From a virus: DNA of 53,367 nucleotides. The notes under the pieces are model-generated. The model had not been told where the DNA came from. It did no database searches and was given only the letters and a program-made list of their open reading frames with translations. How positions within the stretch are numbered: the stretch's first letter is position 1; each line of letters opens with the position of its first letter. Shown piece by piece: positions 37,478 to 44,394 of the stretch. A program made the position numbers and the translations under genes. The stretch is taken from positions 1 to 53,367 of IMG/VR virus record IMGVR_UViG_3300034158_000030. The stretch is one strand, 5' to 3'.

Positions 37478-37957
37478 ATGAAAAATACTATCGCCCGCTG
37501 TCTTATTGGACTAGCAACTGTCGGATTGATGCTCGTGAACCTGATCCCCGCAGTACCTGTCGATGTCCTGGCCTTCACTATGCCTGCTGCCAAGCTCATC
37601 GCTTACGGGGTTGGTCTTACGGGACTGCTGGTAATCATGGCTGGGGCGCACACCCGAGGGCGCGCTCTAGAGTCGCCAGCGTCAGCGACGGCGACCCTCT
37701 TGCTCGGGCTGGCAGCAAGGACTGTAAGCGAAAAAGCCTCGGGGCATTACGTCATGCTGGTTCTGTGCATGATCTATGTGATCATGCTGTCGGCAGCCGG
37801 GTTCCTGTGGCCCCTGGCCGCCGTAACATCTGGCATCGTCCTGTCGTACATCGACATTGGCATGCTCCAGCGCGATGCGCACAAGATCAAAAATATGCGC
37901 GCAGATATGAAGCCGAAAAGCCATGACGCGCAAATGGCGCGACGTCGCAACAAGTAA
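37478..37957 (+). CDS. 159-aa polytopic membrane protein
   Basis: Four hydrophobic segments (LIGLATVGLMLVNLI; LIAYGVGLTGLLVIMAG; ATLLLGLAARTV weaker; YVMLVLCMIYVIMLSAAGFL and following) and a basic, His/Lys-rich cytoplasmic tail. CTGGAG upstream. It lies between portal and protease genes. It could take part in lysis or exclusion, but no family is recognised. Confidence 0.7.
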   Translation: MKNTIARCLIGLATVGLMLVNLIPAVPVDVLAFTMPAAKLIAYGVGLTGLLVIMAGAHTRGRALESPASATATLLLGLAARTVSEKASGHYVMLVLCMIYVIMLSAAGFLWPLAAVTSGIVLSYIDIGMLQRDAHKIKNMRADMKPKSHDAQMARRRNK

Positions 37958-37973
37958 CGTCAAGTAGCTTGAA

Positions 37974-37999
37974 AAAGCCCGCCGAGTGCGGGCTTTTTT
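37974..37999 (+). terminator. terminator upstream of the head operon
   Basis: AAGCCCGC pairs with GCGGGCTT around CGAGT, then six T, followed six bases later by the late promoter 38005-38013. Confidence 0.87.
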
Positions 38000-38004
38000 G
38001 TGCG

Positions 38005-38013
38005 TGTTAGAAT
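38005..38013 (+). promoter_or_regulatory. late promoter, head operon
   Basis: TGTTAGAAT extended -10, 32 bases before the start at 38045, no -35. GTTAACCCTT lies at 38021-38030 in the presumed leader. Confidence 0.72.
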
Positions 38014-38044
38014 TAACCCAGTTAACCCTTAGAGGCCTCAAGTA

Positions 38045-39307
38045 ATGGAAGAAATCCGCGTAAACGCGCTGGCGAAGGTCCGAAACAGTGACATCCGCCA
38101 TATCACCCACAACAACCGCGCACACATCGTTGTTCCGTCCTGGACCCTGCCAGATAACTGCGTGATGAATGGCGGCCTGTACCCGGCCGAGGAAATCGAG
38201 GCGGGTTTCAAAACCCTTGAGGGCACGCTCGCGCCTATCGGTCACCCGACGGTCAATGGGAAGCACGTCCTCGCGAACACGCCAGAGGCTATCAACGCGC
38301 ACTATCATGGCGTGTGGAACAAGAACGTAGCCCAAGAGGGCGGCCGGATCTATGTCGAGAAGTGGATCGACGTAGAGGTCGCGGCCCGCTCGGATGAGGG
38401 CAAGGCGCTACTCGACGCTATCGACAAGGGCGAGCCGATCCACACCTCGACCGGGCTCGTGTGCAATCGTGAGCTCGCAGTGAACCAAGCCGCCTATACC
38501 TGGGTCGCACGAGATATGCGCTTCGACCATGACGCGATCCTGTTCGGCGAGCCTGGCGCAGCCACTCCAGACGACGGCGTCGGGATGATGGTCAATAGCG
38601 CGGAGCTGGTCGTTAACGCTGTGTGCCCGGAGCTGGTCGTTAACGGCGTCTTGAGCAACTCCTACGGCCAGAAGCGGGACGCCCTGCAAGCCGCCATCCG
38701 CGAGCTGTTCGCCACCGCCGGCACGTATGCCTATGTCGAGGACTTCGACGACTCGAAGGTCGTCTACGGAATCCAGGGCAAGTATTACTCGGTCGGCTAT
38801 GAGTTCGACGGGAGCGCCCCGGTCATTGAGGGGTCGCCCGAGGAGCTGGTATCGCGGGTCGAATACATCGCCAAGGGCGCTGTCGTGGGCACTCAATTTG
38901 CGCTTAATAAAAACAGTGTACAATGCGTCCTTGACAAGCCAATTATCGAGCAGGAGCCCGAAACAATGGACGAAACTAAACTTGCCGCAGCGCTCGCGCT
39001 GGCGGTCAACGCAGCGGTAAAGCCGCTGGCCGATGACCTGGCAACCCTGCGCCAAGAAAACGCAGCCCTCGCCGGCAAGCTCGACGAATCGCTGACCGCG
39101 AACGCACGGCAGACCGACGAAGAAAACCGCGCCGTCATCCTGGCTAAGGCCCCCAACCTCAAGCTGGTGGTCAACACGCTGAAAGGCGAACCCCTGGCCG
39201 AGCTGGCCGCGCAGTACCAGGACGCCGCGCCGATTGTAAACGGTCGCACCCAACCAACCGGCAAAGACAACACCATGTCTGAGTTCGACGACTACAAAGG
39301 GGCCTAA
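38045..39307 (+). CDS. DUF2213 head maturation protease fused to scaffold
   Basis: A 420-aa protein. The N-terminal ~170 residues match DUF2213 phage proteins: LAPIGHPTVNGKHVLANTPE, AHYHGVWNKN and GEPIHTSTGL, with conserved His and Ser/Thr that suit a prohead protease. After ~305 the protein is a coiled-coil scaffold (DDLATLRQENAALAGKLDES). The scaffold part also has its own start at 38966. It would shape the procapsid and then be degraded. First gene of the head operon. Confidence 0.83.
   Translation: MEEIRVNALAKVRNSDIRHITHNNRAHIVVPSWTLPDNCVMNGGLYPAEEIEAGFKTLEGTLAPIGHPTVNGKHVLANTPEAINAHYHGVWNKNVAQEGGRIYVEKWIDVEVAARSDEGKALLDAIDKGEPIHTSTGLVCNRELAVNQAAYTWVARDMRFDHDAILFGEPGAATPDDGVGMMVNSAELVVNAVCPELVVNGVLSNSYGQKRDALQAAIRELFATAGTYAYVEDFDDSKVVYGIQGKYYSVGYEFDGSAPVIEGSPEELVSRVEYIAKGAVVGTQFALNKNSVQCVLDKPIIEQEPETMDETKLAAALALAVNAAVKPLADDLATLRQENAALAGKLDESLTANARQTDEENRAVILAKAPNLKLVVNTLKGEPLAELAAQYQDAAPIVNGRTQPTGKDNTMSEFDDYKGA
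38966..39307 (+). CDS. nested scaffold protein (internal start)
   Basis: In-frame ATG 38966 (MDETKLAAALALAVNAAVK) has AGGAG upstream, and a TACAAT box lies at 38919-38924 inside the protease gene. The product would be a 113-aa coiled-coil scaffold, as with lambda Nu3 within C. Supported by signals only. Confidence 0.58.
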   Translation: MDETKLAAALALAVNAAVKPLADDLATLRQENAALAGKLDESLTANARQTDEENRAVILAKAPNLKLVVNTLKGEPLAELAAQYQDAAPIVNGRTQPTGKDNTMSEFDDYKGA

Positions 39308-39310
39308 GAA

Positions 39311-39745
39311 ATGGCAGTTATCGGAAAACGCCCACGCCGCGTTAACAACGACGGCAAGTCGATCACTCGACTCGGGATTGCGAAAGTCGCTCTGCTGCCT
39401 GGCTCCTTTGCGGTGCTGGACTCCGCAGGCGAATTCATCCAGGCAACCGCAGTCGTCAAGCCGCTTTACATCGTCAACGTAGACGACAAAATCGGCGAGG
39501 ACATCCTGACCCCGGTTGTCGCGACCGAGTCCGCAACCTGCGACTTTGTCGAGCAAGGCCGCCAGTTCGCTGCGCTGGTCAAGGGCGGAACCGCCTGCGT
39601 CCTCGACACCCCGTTCAAGCTGTCCGCAACCCTCGGCATCCTGGAAAAGGCAACCGCCCCGGAAGACGTCGTGGTCGCCTACAGCATGGAAATCTACACC
39701 ACCAAAGCCGGCGCAGCGACCCACGTCCGCGTCCGCATCGCCTAA
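39311..39745 (+). CDS. putative head decoration/structural protein
   Basis: A 144-aa beta-rich protein (AVLDSAGEFIQATAVVKPLY, then SATCDFVEQGRQFAALVKGG) between the scaffold and major capsid genes, where decoration or head-fibre proteins usually lie. Reminiscent of DUF2190-type proteins. GGGG upstream. The assignment is by position and fold impression. Confidence 0.68.
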   Translation: MAVIGKRPRRVNNDGKSITRLGIAKVALLPGSFAVLDSAGEFIQATAVVKPLYIVNVDDKIGEDILTPVVATESATCDFVEQGRQFAALVKGGTACVLDTPFKLSATLGILEKATAPEDVVVAYSMEIYTTKAGAATHVRVRIA

Positions 39746-39759
39746 GGAGGGCTGAGCAA

Positions 39760-40836
39760 ATGCCGTACATGATGGAGCAAGCCCACCGGGGCAACCCGGA
39801 GTTCGACGCGCAATTCACCGCAGTTGTAAACCAGCGCAAGCTCGGTTTTCACGCCCAAAAGCTGATTGTCGATCAGTACGGCGAAGCGATGGACAATCAC
39901 ACCATGGCCCTGAACGCCGCCGATATGTTCGCGCCGAAGTTCTGGGCTCAGATCGACCAGCGCGCAATCGCTGTCCGTGACAACGACAAGGGTCGCGAGC
40001 TGCTGACCGACCTGATGACCCTGGCGACCCCGGTCGACATCGGTTACACCTTCAAGACCTACGCCATGGGCGGCGAGATCGACGACGAAGTGCAAATCTC
40101 GATGGACGGCCAGGCCCCAGTGACCTACGACCACGTAGACACCACTTCGGCTGGCGATCCGATCCCGATCTTTCAATGCGGCTTCGGTATCAACTGGCGT
40201 AAATGGCTCGGCCACCAAAACGCCAACATGAACACCGTGGCCGACTCCCAGGCCGCGAAGCTGAAAGTCATGTTCGAGCGCATGGCCGATTACTGCCTGG
40301 ACGGTGACGCCAAGGTTAAGGAGGCCGGCTTCAAAGGCCAGGGCATCCGCAATCACCGCAACACCAAAAAAATCGACCTTAACCTGGCCGCCATCGACCT
40401 GACCTCGGGATCGACCAGTAACGACGACATCCTGAACTTCTGGAACCAGATTTTCGCGATCCACCTCGACGACAACTACGTCGCTGGCAAAATCGACGTC
40501 GTATGGGTTTCCCCGGAAATTGATCGCCGGATGAACGTCCCGTTCTCGAACGCTCAAGGCTTCAAGGGCGGCACCCTGCGTACCTACATCCTGGAGTTCG
40601 GCCGCGTCGGCGAGTTCAAGACCACGTACAAGCTGAAAGGCAACGAGTTCCTGGCTTACGACCGTAACCGTGACTCCATCAGCCCGCTGGTTGCTCAGGC
40701 GGTCGCCACCGTGCCAATCGAACGTCGCTCGCCTCGTGCGAACTTCAACTTCGAGATTTGGGGCGCGATGGGGCTGCAAATCCAGGCCGACGTCAACGGG
40801 CGCGGCTCCGTGTTCTACGCGGCCAAGCTGACCTAA
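39760..40836 (+). CDS. major capsid protein
   Basis: A 358-aa protein in the capsid position after scaffold and decoration genes, with AAGGAGGG upstream. YTFKTYAMGGEIDDEVQISM, FQCGFGINWRKWLGHQNANM (an E-loop/spine-like region) and the C-terminal FNFEIWGAMGLQIQADVNGR fit HK97-fold capsid proteins of the P22/E-like groups. No N-terminal propeptide is obvious; the scaffold is separate. Confidence 0.85.
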   Translation: MPYMMEQAHRGNPEFDAQFTAVVNQRKLGFHAQKLIVDQYGEAMDNHTMALNAADMFAPKFWAQIDQRAIAVRDNDKGRELLTDLMTLATPVDIGYTFKTYAMGGEIDDEVQISMDGQAPVTYDHVDTTSAGDPIPIFQCGFGINWRKWLGHQNANMNTVADSQAAKLKVMFERMADYCLDGDAKVKEAGFKGQGIRNHRNTKKIDLNLAAIDLTSGSTSNDDILNFWNQIFAIHLDDNYVAGKIDVVWVSPEIDRRMNVPFSNAQGFKGGTLRTYILEFGRVGEFKTTYKLKGNEFLAYDRNRDSISPLVAQAVATVPIERRSPRANFNFEIWGAMGLQIQADVNGRGSVFYAAKLT

Positions 40837-40843
40837 CAATAAC

Positions 40844-40864
40844 GGCGGGGGAGACCCCGCCTTT
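40844..40864 (+). terminator. attenuator-like hairpin after the capsid gene
   Basis: GGCGGGG pairs with CCCCGCC around GAGA, followed by TTTG. Partial termination here would keep capsid expression above downstream genes. Confidence 0.6.
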
Positions 40865-40883
40865 GCTTCTGGAGATTCGTACA

Positions 40884-41216
40884 ATGCCAACCTATGAGAT
40901 TGTAAAAAGCCCTGGCCTGCAATTCCCTGTCGGGCACCGCTTCGACTCGGATGACCTGCACGTCATCATGCGGCAGCACGTCATTCAGGTCAAAGATGGC
41001 AAACAGGCGGCCGCCGTCGGCGGTCCAGAGCTCAACACCCTGGACGACCAGGACGAAGCCAACGCAGAGCTGGCCGCCGCCTGGGATGAGGCAGCCGCAA
41101 TGCACGCCGTCATCCTGGAGGGTGAGCGCGAGGCGAAGAAAGTAGCCGAGGCGGTCGCCGCCAAGAAGGTTCCGGCCAAGTCCGCCAAAGACGGCCCGAG
41201 CGACGAAAACACCTAA
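40884..41216 (+). CDS. 110-aa head-associated hypothetical protein
   Basis: Starts MPTYEIVKSPGLQFPVGHRF at 40884 with CTGGAG upstream. A small beta domain is followed by an Ala/Glu-rich helix (AAAWDEAAAMHAVILEGERE) and a Lys/Ala tail. Between capsid and connector genes, so probably a minor head protein. No family is recognised. Confidence 0.66.
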   Translation: MPTYEIVKSPGLQFPVGHRFDSDDLHVIMRQHVIQVKDGKQAAAVGGPELNTLDDQDEANAELAAAWDEAAAMHAVILEGEREAKKVAEAVAAKKVPAKSAKDGPSDENT

Positions 41217-41218
41217 CA

Positions 41219-41250
41219 AAAAGCCCTGTCAATTGACGGGGCTTTTTTTT
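41219..41250 (+). terminator. terminator of the head operon
   Basis: A continuous stem from AAGCCCTGTC to its complement with the core GTCAATTGAC, then eight T. Confidence 0.85.
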
Positions 41251-41258
41251 GGTACAAT
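41250..41258 (+). promoter_or_regulatory. late promoter, neck and tail tube genes
   Basis: TGGTACAAT, 29 bases before the start at 41288, directly after the terminator T run. Confidence 0.7.
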
Positions 41259-41287
41259 ATTTTTTTATCAACTGGATTGACAGATAT

Positions 41288-41692
41288 ATGAGCGTTACGC
41301 TAGAGGAGGTTAAAGAATACCTCGCGACGCAGCAAATCGAGCTCCCAGACTCAATGCTTGCTCGCATGATTGCGCGGATCGCAAAGTACGAGCAATGCTT
41401 TGCCGACCACGGGTACGACTCGAACGATATCTACTTTATCTACTGCTACCTCCTGGCACTCCTGGCCCTGTTCGGGGCTGACGGGCGCGTTCGCTCTCAG
41501 GGCGCACCAAGCGGCGCTAGCCGGTCGTTCTTTTTCGGCTCTACCGCCGAGCGCTGGAAGCAGCTAAGCAGCCTCCTGGCAGCGCTGGACCCCGAGGGGT
41601 GCGTATCCTCGCTTGTGCCGCCAGATCCAGACAAGAAAGCGAACTGCGCCCTGTTTATCTCCCCTGGCGCTGCGGGGTGCTCCTTTGAGTAG
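41288..41692 (+). CDS. putative head-tail connector protein
   Basis: A 134-aa largely helical protein (LEEVKEYLATQQIELPDSM, then IYFIYCYLLALLALFGA) at the position of the gp15/gp6-like adaptor that docks under the portal. The C-terminus is Cys-containing. The assignment is from gene order. Confidence 0.66.
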   Translation: MSVTLEEVKEYLATQQIELPDSMLARMIARIAKYEQCFADHGYDSNDIYFIYCYLLALLALFGADGRVRSQGAPSGASRSFFFGSTAERWKQLSSLLAALDPEGCVSSLVPPDPDKKANCALFISPGAAGCSFE

Positions 41693-42035
41693 CATCAGCC
41701 GCTGGAGCTACACAAACACCGCGACCGTCTGGAAGCGCGGCAAGAAAAACCACCTAGAGGGCGGCAGTCCGTGGGGCGTCCCGTACACGATCAAATGCAC
41801 CTGGACCGCCGGGACCGAGGTGATGAAAGACAACAACGGCGCGGAGTTCGTGAGCTCCTGCCAATATTTCCACGAGGACGCCAGGCCAGGCCACGGCGAC
41901 CGCATCCGGCGAGGCGCTTTCACCGACGCAGATCCGATGGCGGTTGGCGGGACCGATGAAATCAAGTCGCACACCGAGTGGGATATGTCACCGTTCGGAG
42001 CAAACGAACTACCAGACTACAGGAGCTCAGTCTAA
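41685..42035 (+). CDS. putative head closure/stopper protein
   Basis: TTG start at 41685 overlapping the connector stop; CGGGG upstream. 116 aa, beta-rich (SYTNTATVWKRGKKN, YTIKCTWTAGTEVMKDNNGA), consistent with the stopper between adaptor and tail-completion genes. It overlaps the next start by TAATG. Family not confirmed. Confidence 0.64.
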   Translation: MSSISRWSYTNTATVWKRGKKNHLEGGSPWGVPYTIKCTWTAGTEVMKDNNGAEFVSSCQYFHEDARPGHGDRIRRGAFTDADPMAVGGTDEIKSHTEWDMSPFGANELPDYRSSV

Positions 42036-42397
42036 TGGCGATCAAAGGCCTCACAGCGGCGCGCAGCAAGACAAAGCGGCTATCCGATAGCATCGAGAAC
42101 ATCAAGGCTCAGCGCGCCGTCACGGCCGGCGTGATCGTCGGGCAGGGCTGGGCGCAGATCCTAACGCCCGTGGACACGTCATTCCTGATCAACGGCCAGT
42201 ATCGAAGGGTGAGCAAGTCCAGCGTCGGATATGCCGGACAAGTCGGCTATGTAGCGAACTACGCGGCAGCAGTTCACGCCGCCTCGAACAAGCAGAATTT
42301 CAAGAAGCCGGGAGCCGGAAAGGAGTTCTTGCGCAAGGGGTTCGAGGATCATCGAGCGCAGATCGACGCAGCGGTATTGAAGGCATTCAGCCTATGA
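42035..42397 (+). CDS. HK97 gp10-like neck/tail completion protein
   Basis: 120 aa. VIVGQGWAQILTPVDTSFL and GYVANYAAAVHAASNKQNFK match the pattern of gp10-like (tail completion/minor capsid) proteins, in which a long helix is followed by the PVDTG..R-type turn and the Y-A..VE/H motif. Coupled to both neighbours. Confidence 0.75.
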   Translation: MAIKGLTAARSKTKRLSDSIENIKAQRAVTAGVIVGQGWAQILTPVDTSFLINGQYRRVSKSSVGYAGQVGYVANYAAAVHAASNKQNFKKPGAGKEFLRKGFEDHRAQIDAAVLKAFSL

Positions 42398-42774
42398 CCA
42401 CTCTCGACGCGCTGATCGAATACTTGACGCCTGCGGCAGGCAGCCTTGAGCTTTGCCTGGGGGAGTGGGACGAATCGACAGGAGAGGAGCGGACAGAGTA
42501 CCTGTCGATTAACTTTGATGCCGGGGCAAAGCCCGATGTCATCGCGACCTTCCCGATTGTAGACCTGTGGCTTGTGTCTGTTCGAGGTGTTAACGACATC
42601 GCTGGAGGAAAGATCGACTGGTATCGACGGTGCGCAGCCATCCACCAATACATACTCGACAACCCGTCGTCAAGCTGTTTTGCAAACGTAATTCCAATTG
42701 CTGGTATCATTGGCCCGAAGACGTCCGAGGAGAAGCGGGCCATCTACAAAATTACCCTTGAACTGACGCAATAG
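42394..42774 (+). CDS. putative tail terminator protein
   Basis: 126 aa, ATGA overlap. An alpha/beta protein (LDALIEYLTPAAGSLELCL, VDLWLVSVRGVN, YKITLELTQ) of the size and place of tail terminators, which cap the tube before joining to the head. Assignment by order: neck, terminator, tube. Confidence 0.7.
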   Translation: MTTLDALIEYLTPAAGSLELCLGEWDESTGEERTEYLSINFDAGAKPDVIATFPIVDLWLVSVRGVNDIAGGKIDWYRRCAAIHQYILDNPSSSCFANVIPIAGIIGPKTSEEKRAIYKITLELTQ

Positions 42775-42785
42775 GAGGCCTTTAA

Positions 42786-43274
42786 ATGGCTGATTGTGAA
42801 CTGGATAAATACATTGGCCGGGACGTCGGCCTTGAGGTTGCCTTTGCTTGCGGCGACATCGACCCGACGACCCTGAGCTACATGCCTATCGGCGCGCTGC
42901 GGGCGAAAGACTTTTCCCTGGAATGGGACACCGTCGACGGTACTGCCGACGACAACAAGGGGTCGACTAAATCGACCTATGCCACCTACAAAACTTTCTC
43001 GTGCTCGGGCAACGGCACCTGCAAGAAGAAAGACGGAACCCAGTCGAATCAGACGCGGCTGTTCATGCACGTCAACGACCCGCAGGGCACTTCGGGGCAG
43101 CCAGTGGTTTGGGTTCGCATCACTTGCCCGGACATCACCGTTTACGCTTTCTGCCTGATCACCAGCATCGGCCGAACCATGCCGTATGACGCCATGGCCG
43201 AGTTCAACTTCGAGGCCACCGCTACCGACTCGCCGTTTGGCGTGATGGTTGTTCCAACGCCGGAAGCTCCGTAA
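42786..43274 (+). CDS. major tail tube protein
   Basis: A 162-aa protein with AGGAGG upstream. VTG-like beta structure: GALRAKDFSLEWDTVDGTAD, ITCPDITVYAFCLITSIGRT, MAEFNFEATATDSPFGV are typical of siphophage tube proteins, and it sits directly after the terminator protein gene. It should polymerise around the tape measure. Confidence 0.8.
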   Translation: MADCELDKYIGRDVGLEVAFACGDIDPTTLSYMPIGALRAKDFSLEWDTVDGTADDNKGSTKSTYATYKTFSCSGNGTCKKKDGTQSNQTRLFMHVNDPQGTSGQPVVWVRITCPDITVYAFCLITSIGRTMPYDAMAEFNFEATATDSPFGVMVVPTPEAP

Positions 43275-43624
43275 TGGCAGTGGTCGCAAGCAATAAGCTT
43301 GCCTCCCCCGTCCCGGTTGTTCTGGTGAAAACCACGCTGACCGCAAACGACACGATGACCTATAACCCGGCCGCAAACGGCGTCCTGTTCCTGGACAACC
43401 CGACGGCCTCCCCGGTCACCGTGACCATTGACGGCGACAAGGCTGCAACGGCCTTCGCTCCCGGCGGCATCGGGTCGACCATCGACCTGAGCGCCGGCCT
43501 GCCGATCATCGTCCCGGCGAACAAGACGATTGCCGTTCGCCTGGCTGACATTCAGCGCTATCTGGCGGGCGCGATCGCCGTAAAGGGCGGCGTCGGCGTC
43601 ATCGCCTGGACTGCCGAGGCGTAA
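43274..43624 (+). CDS. 116-aa beta-rich virion protein
   Basis: Starts by TAATG after the tube gene. VTVTIDGDKAATAFAPGG and KTIAVRLADIQRYLAGAIA suggest a compact Ig-like or beta-sandwich fold, possibly decorating the tail. No family is recognised. Terminator follows. Confidence 0.66.
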   Translation: MAVVASNKLASPVPVVLVKTTLTANDTMTYNPAANGVLFLDNPTASPVTVTIDGDKAATAFAPGGIGSTIDLSAGLPIIVPANKTIAVRLADIQRYLAGAIAVKGGVGVIAWTAEA

Positions 43625-43640
43625 ACCAGCTTTACAGGAA

Positions 43641-43665
43641 AAGGGGCCTCCGGGCCTCTTTTTTT
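43641..43665 (+). terminator. terminator after the tail tube genes
   Basis: GGGGCC and GGCCTC (one G-T) around TCCG, then seven T; late promoter follows within six bases. Confidence 0.78.
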
Positions 43666-43670
43666 ATGCG

Positions 43671-43679
43671 TGGTAGAAT
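43671..43679 (+). promoter_or_regulatory. late promoter, chaperone and tape measure
   Basis: TGGTAGAAT, 31 bases before the start at 43711, no -35. Confidence 0.72.
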
Positions 43680-43710
43680 TGCGCATTGACACACACGGAG
43701 CGCTTGAGAT

Positions 43711-44394
43711 ATGCGCGTAATTACAGCAATTGGCGAGCAGGGTCTAGAGCATCCCGATGGACTGGCCGCGCTACTGCGGCCGAGCTTCTACGCCATGACC
43801 CAGCTCGGGGACCCCTCCCGCATCGTCGAGGTGTTCGCCGACCTTCACCGCAGGCCCGGCCTAATCGAGTCAATGCCATTCGATACCGAGGGGGCAAAGG
43901 CTCAAGCTGAGCGGGTAAACGCGCAGATACTGCGCCGCCATTGGCGCGACATGCTGTTTTTGTCCTGGGAGGTCATGAACGCATGTAGCGAAGACGACCT
44001 GGCACCGTTCATTGGTGAGCCTGGAAGCCGCTACGGGTCGTACAGGCTCGGACCGGTCAGCCCCGAGGTGATGCTCGCCCTGTCGCAGTCGCTCATGCAG
44101 CACGGCGTCATAGGTCCCATGCCAAAGGAAATGGCGGACCCCGAGGCGGTCAAGGAGGCAAAGCAGAAAGCGGGGAACTACACGCCGGAGTTCGACGCCA
44201 TGTCGTTCGTGTCCAAGGCCATTGCGCACTTGGGGCTTAGCGAGGCGGAAGCCTGGAACCTGACCCTGACAGGGTTTGCAGCGCACTGGGAGGCCAAATT
44301 TGGCGAACCGAAAGAGAAGCGCCATAGCTCCGAGCATGACGCGACAATGAACTGGCTTGAGAAGGTCAACGCCCTGAGGGACAAAAGAAAATGA
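43711..44394 (+). CDS. putative tail assembly chaperone (DUF6246-like)
   Basis: A 227-aa protein between the tube and tape measure genes, the place of gpG-like chaperones. Helical (GLAALLRPSFYAMTQLGDPS, then FVSKAIAHLGLSEAEAWNLT), ending in the KFGEPKEKRHSSEH tail. Lambda uses a frameshift G-GT pair here, but the tape measure starts directly by ATGA overlap, with no room for a second long frame, so a single form is made. Confidence 0.7.
   Translation: MRVITAIGEQGLEHPDGLAALLRPSFYAMTQLGDPSRIVEVFADLHRRPGLIESMPFDTEGAKAQAERVNAQILRRHWRDMLFLSWEVMNACSEDDLAPFIGEPGSRYGSYRLGPVSPEVMLALSQSLMQHGVIGPMPKEMADPEAVKEAKQKAGNYTPEFDAMSFVSKAIAHLGLSEAEAWNLTLTGFAAHWEAKFGEPKEKRHSSEHDATMNWLEKVNALRDKRK

Noticed and set aside
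38408-39724. 438-codon minus frame antisense to the protease/scaffold and decoration genes
   Set aside because: It mirrors the codon bias of the plus genes, spans two well-supported genes and their boundary, and has no binding site or known motif.
39742-40890. 382-codon minus frame antisense to the capsid gene
   Set aside because: Shadow of a GC-rich gene; the plus frame has a strong binding site and capsid features.
43711-44394. Programmed frameshift in the tail assembly chaperone gene
   Set aside because: No second frame of useful length lies before the tape measure start, which overlaps by ATGA; no clear slippery site at the end.
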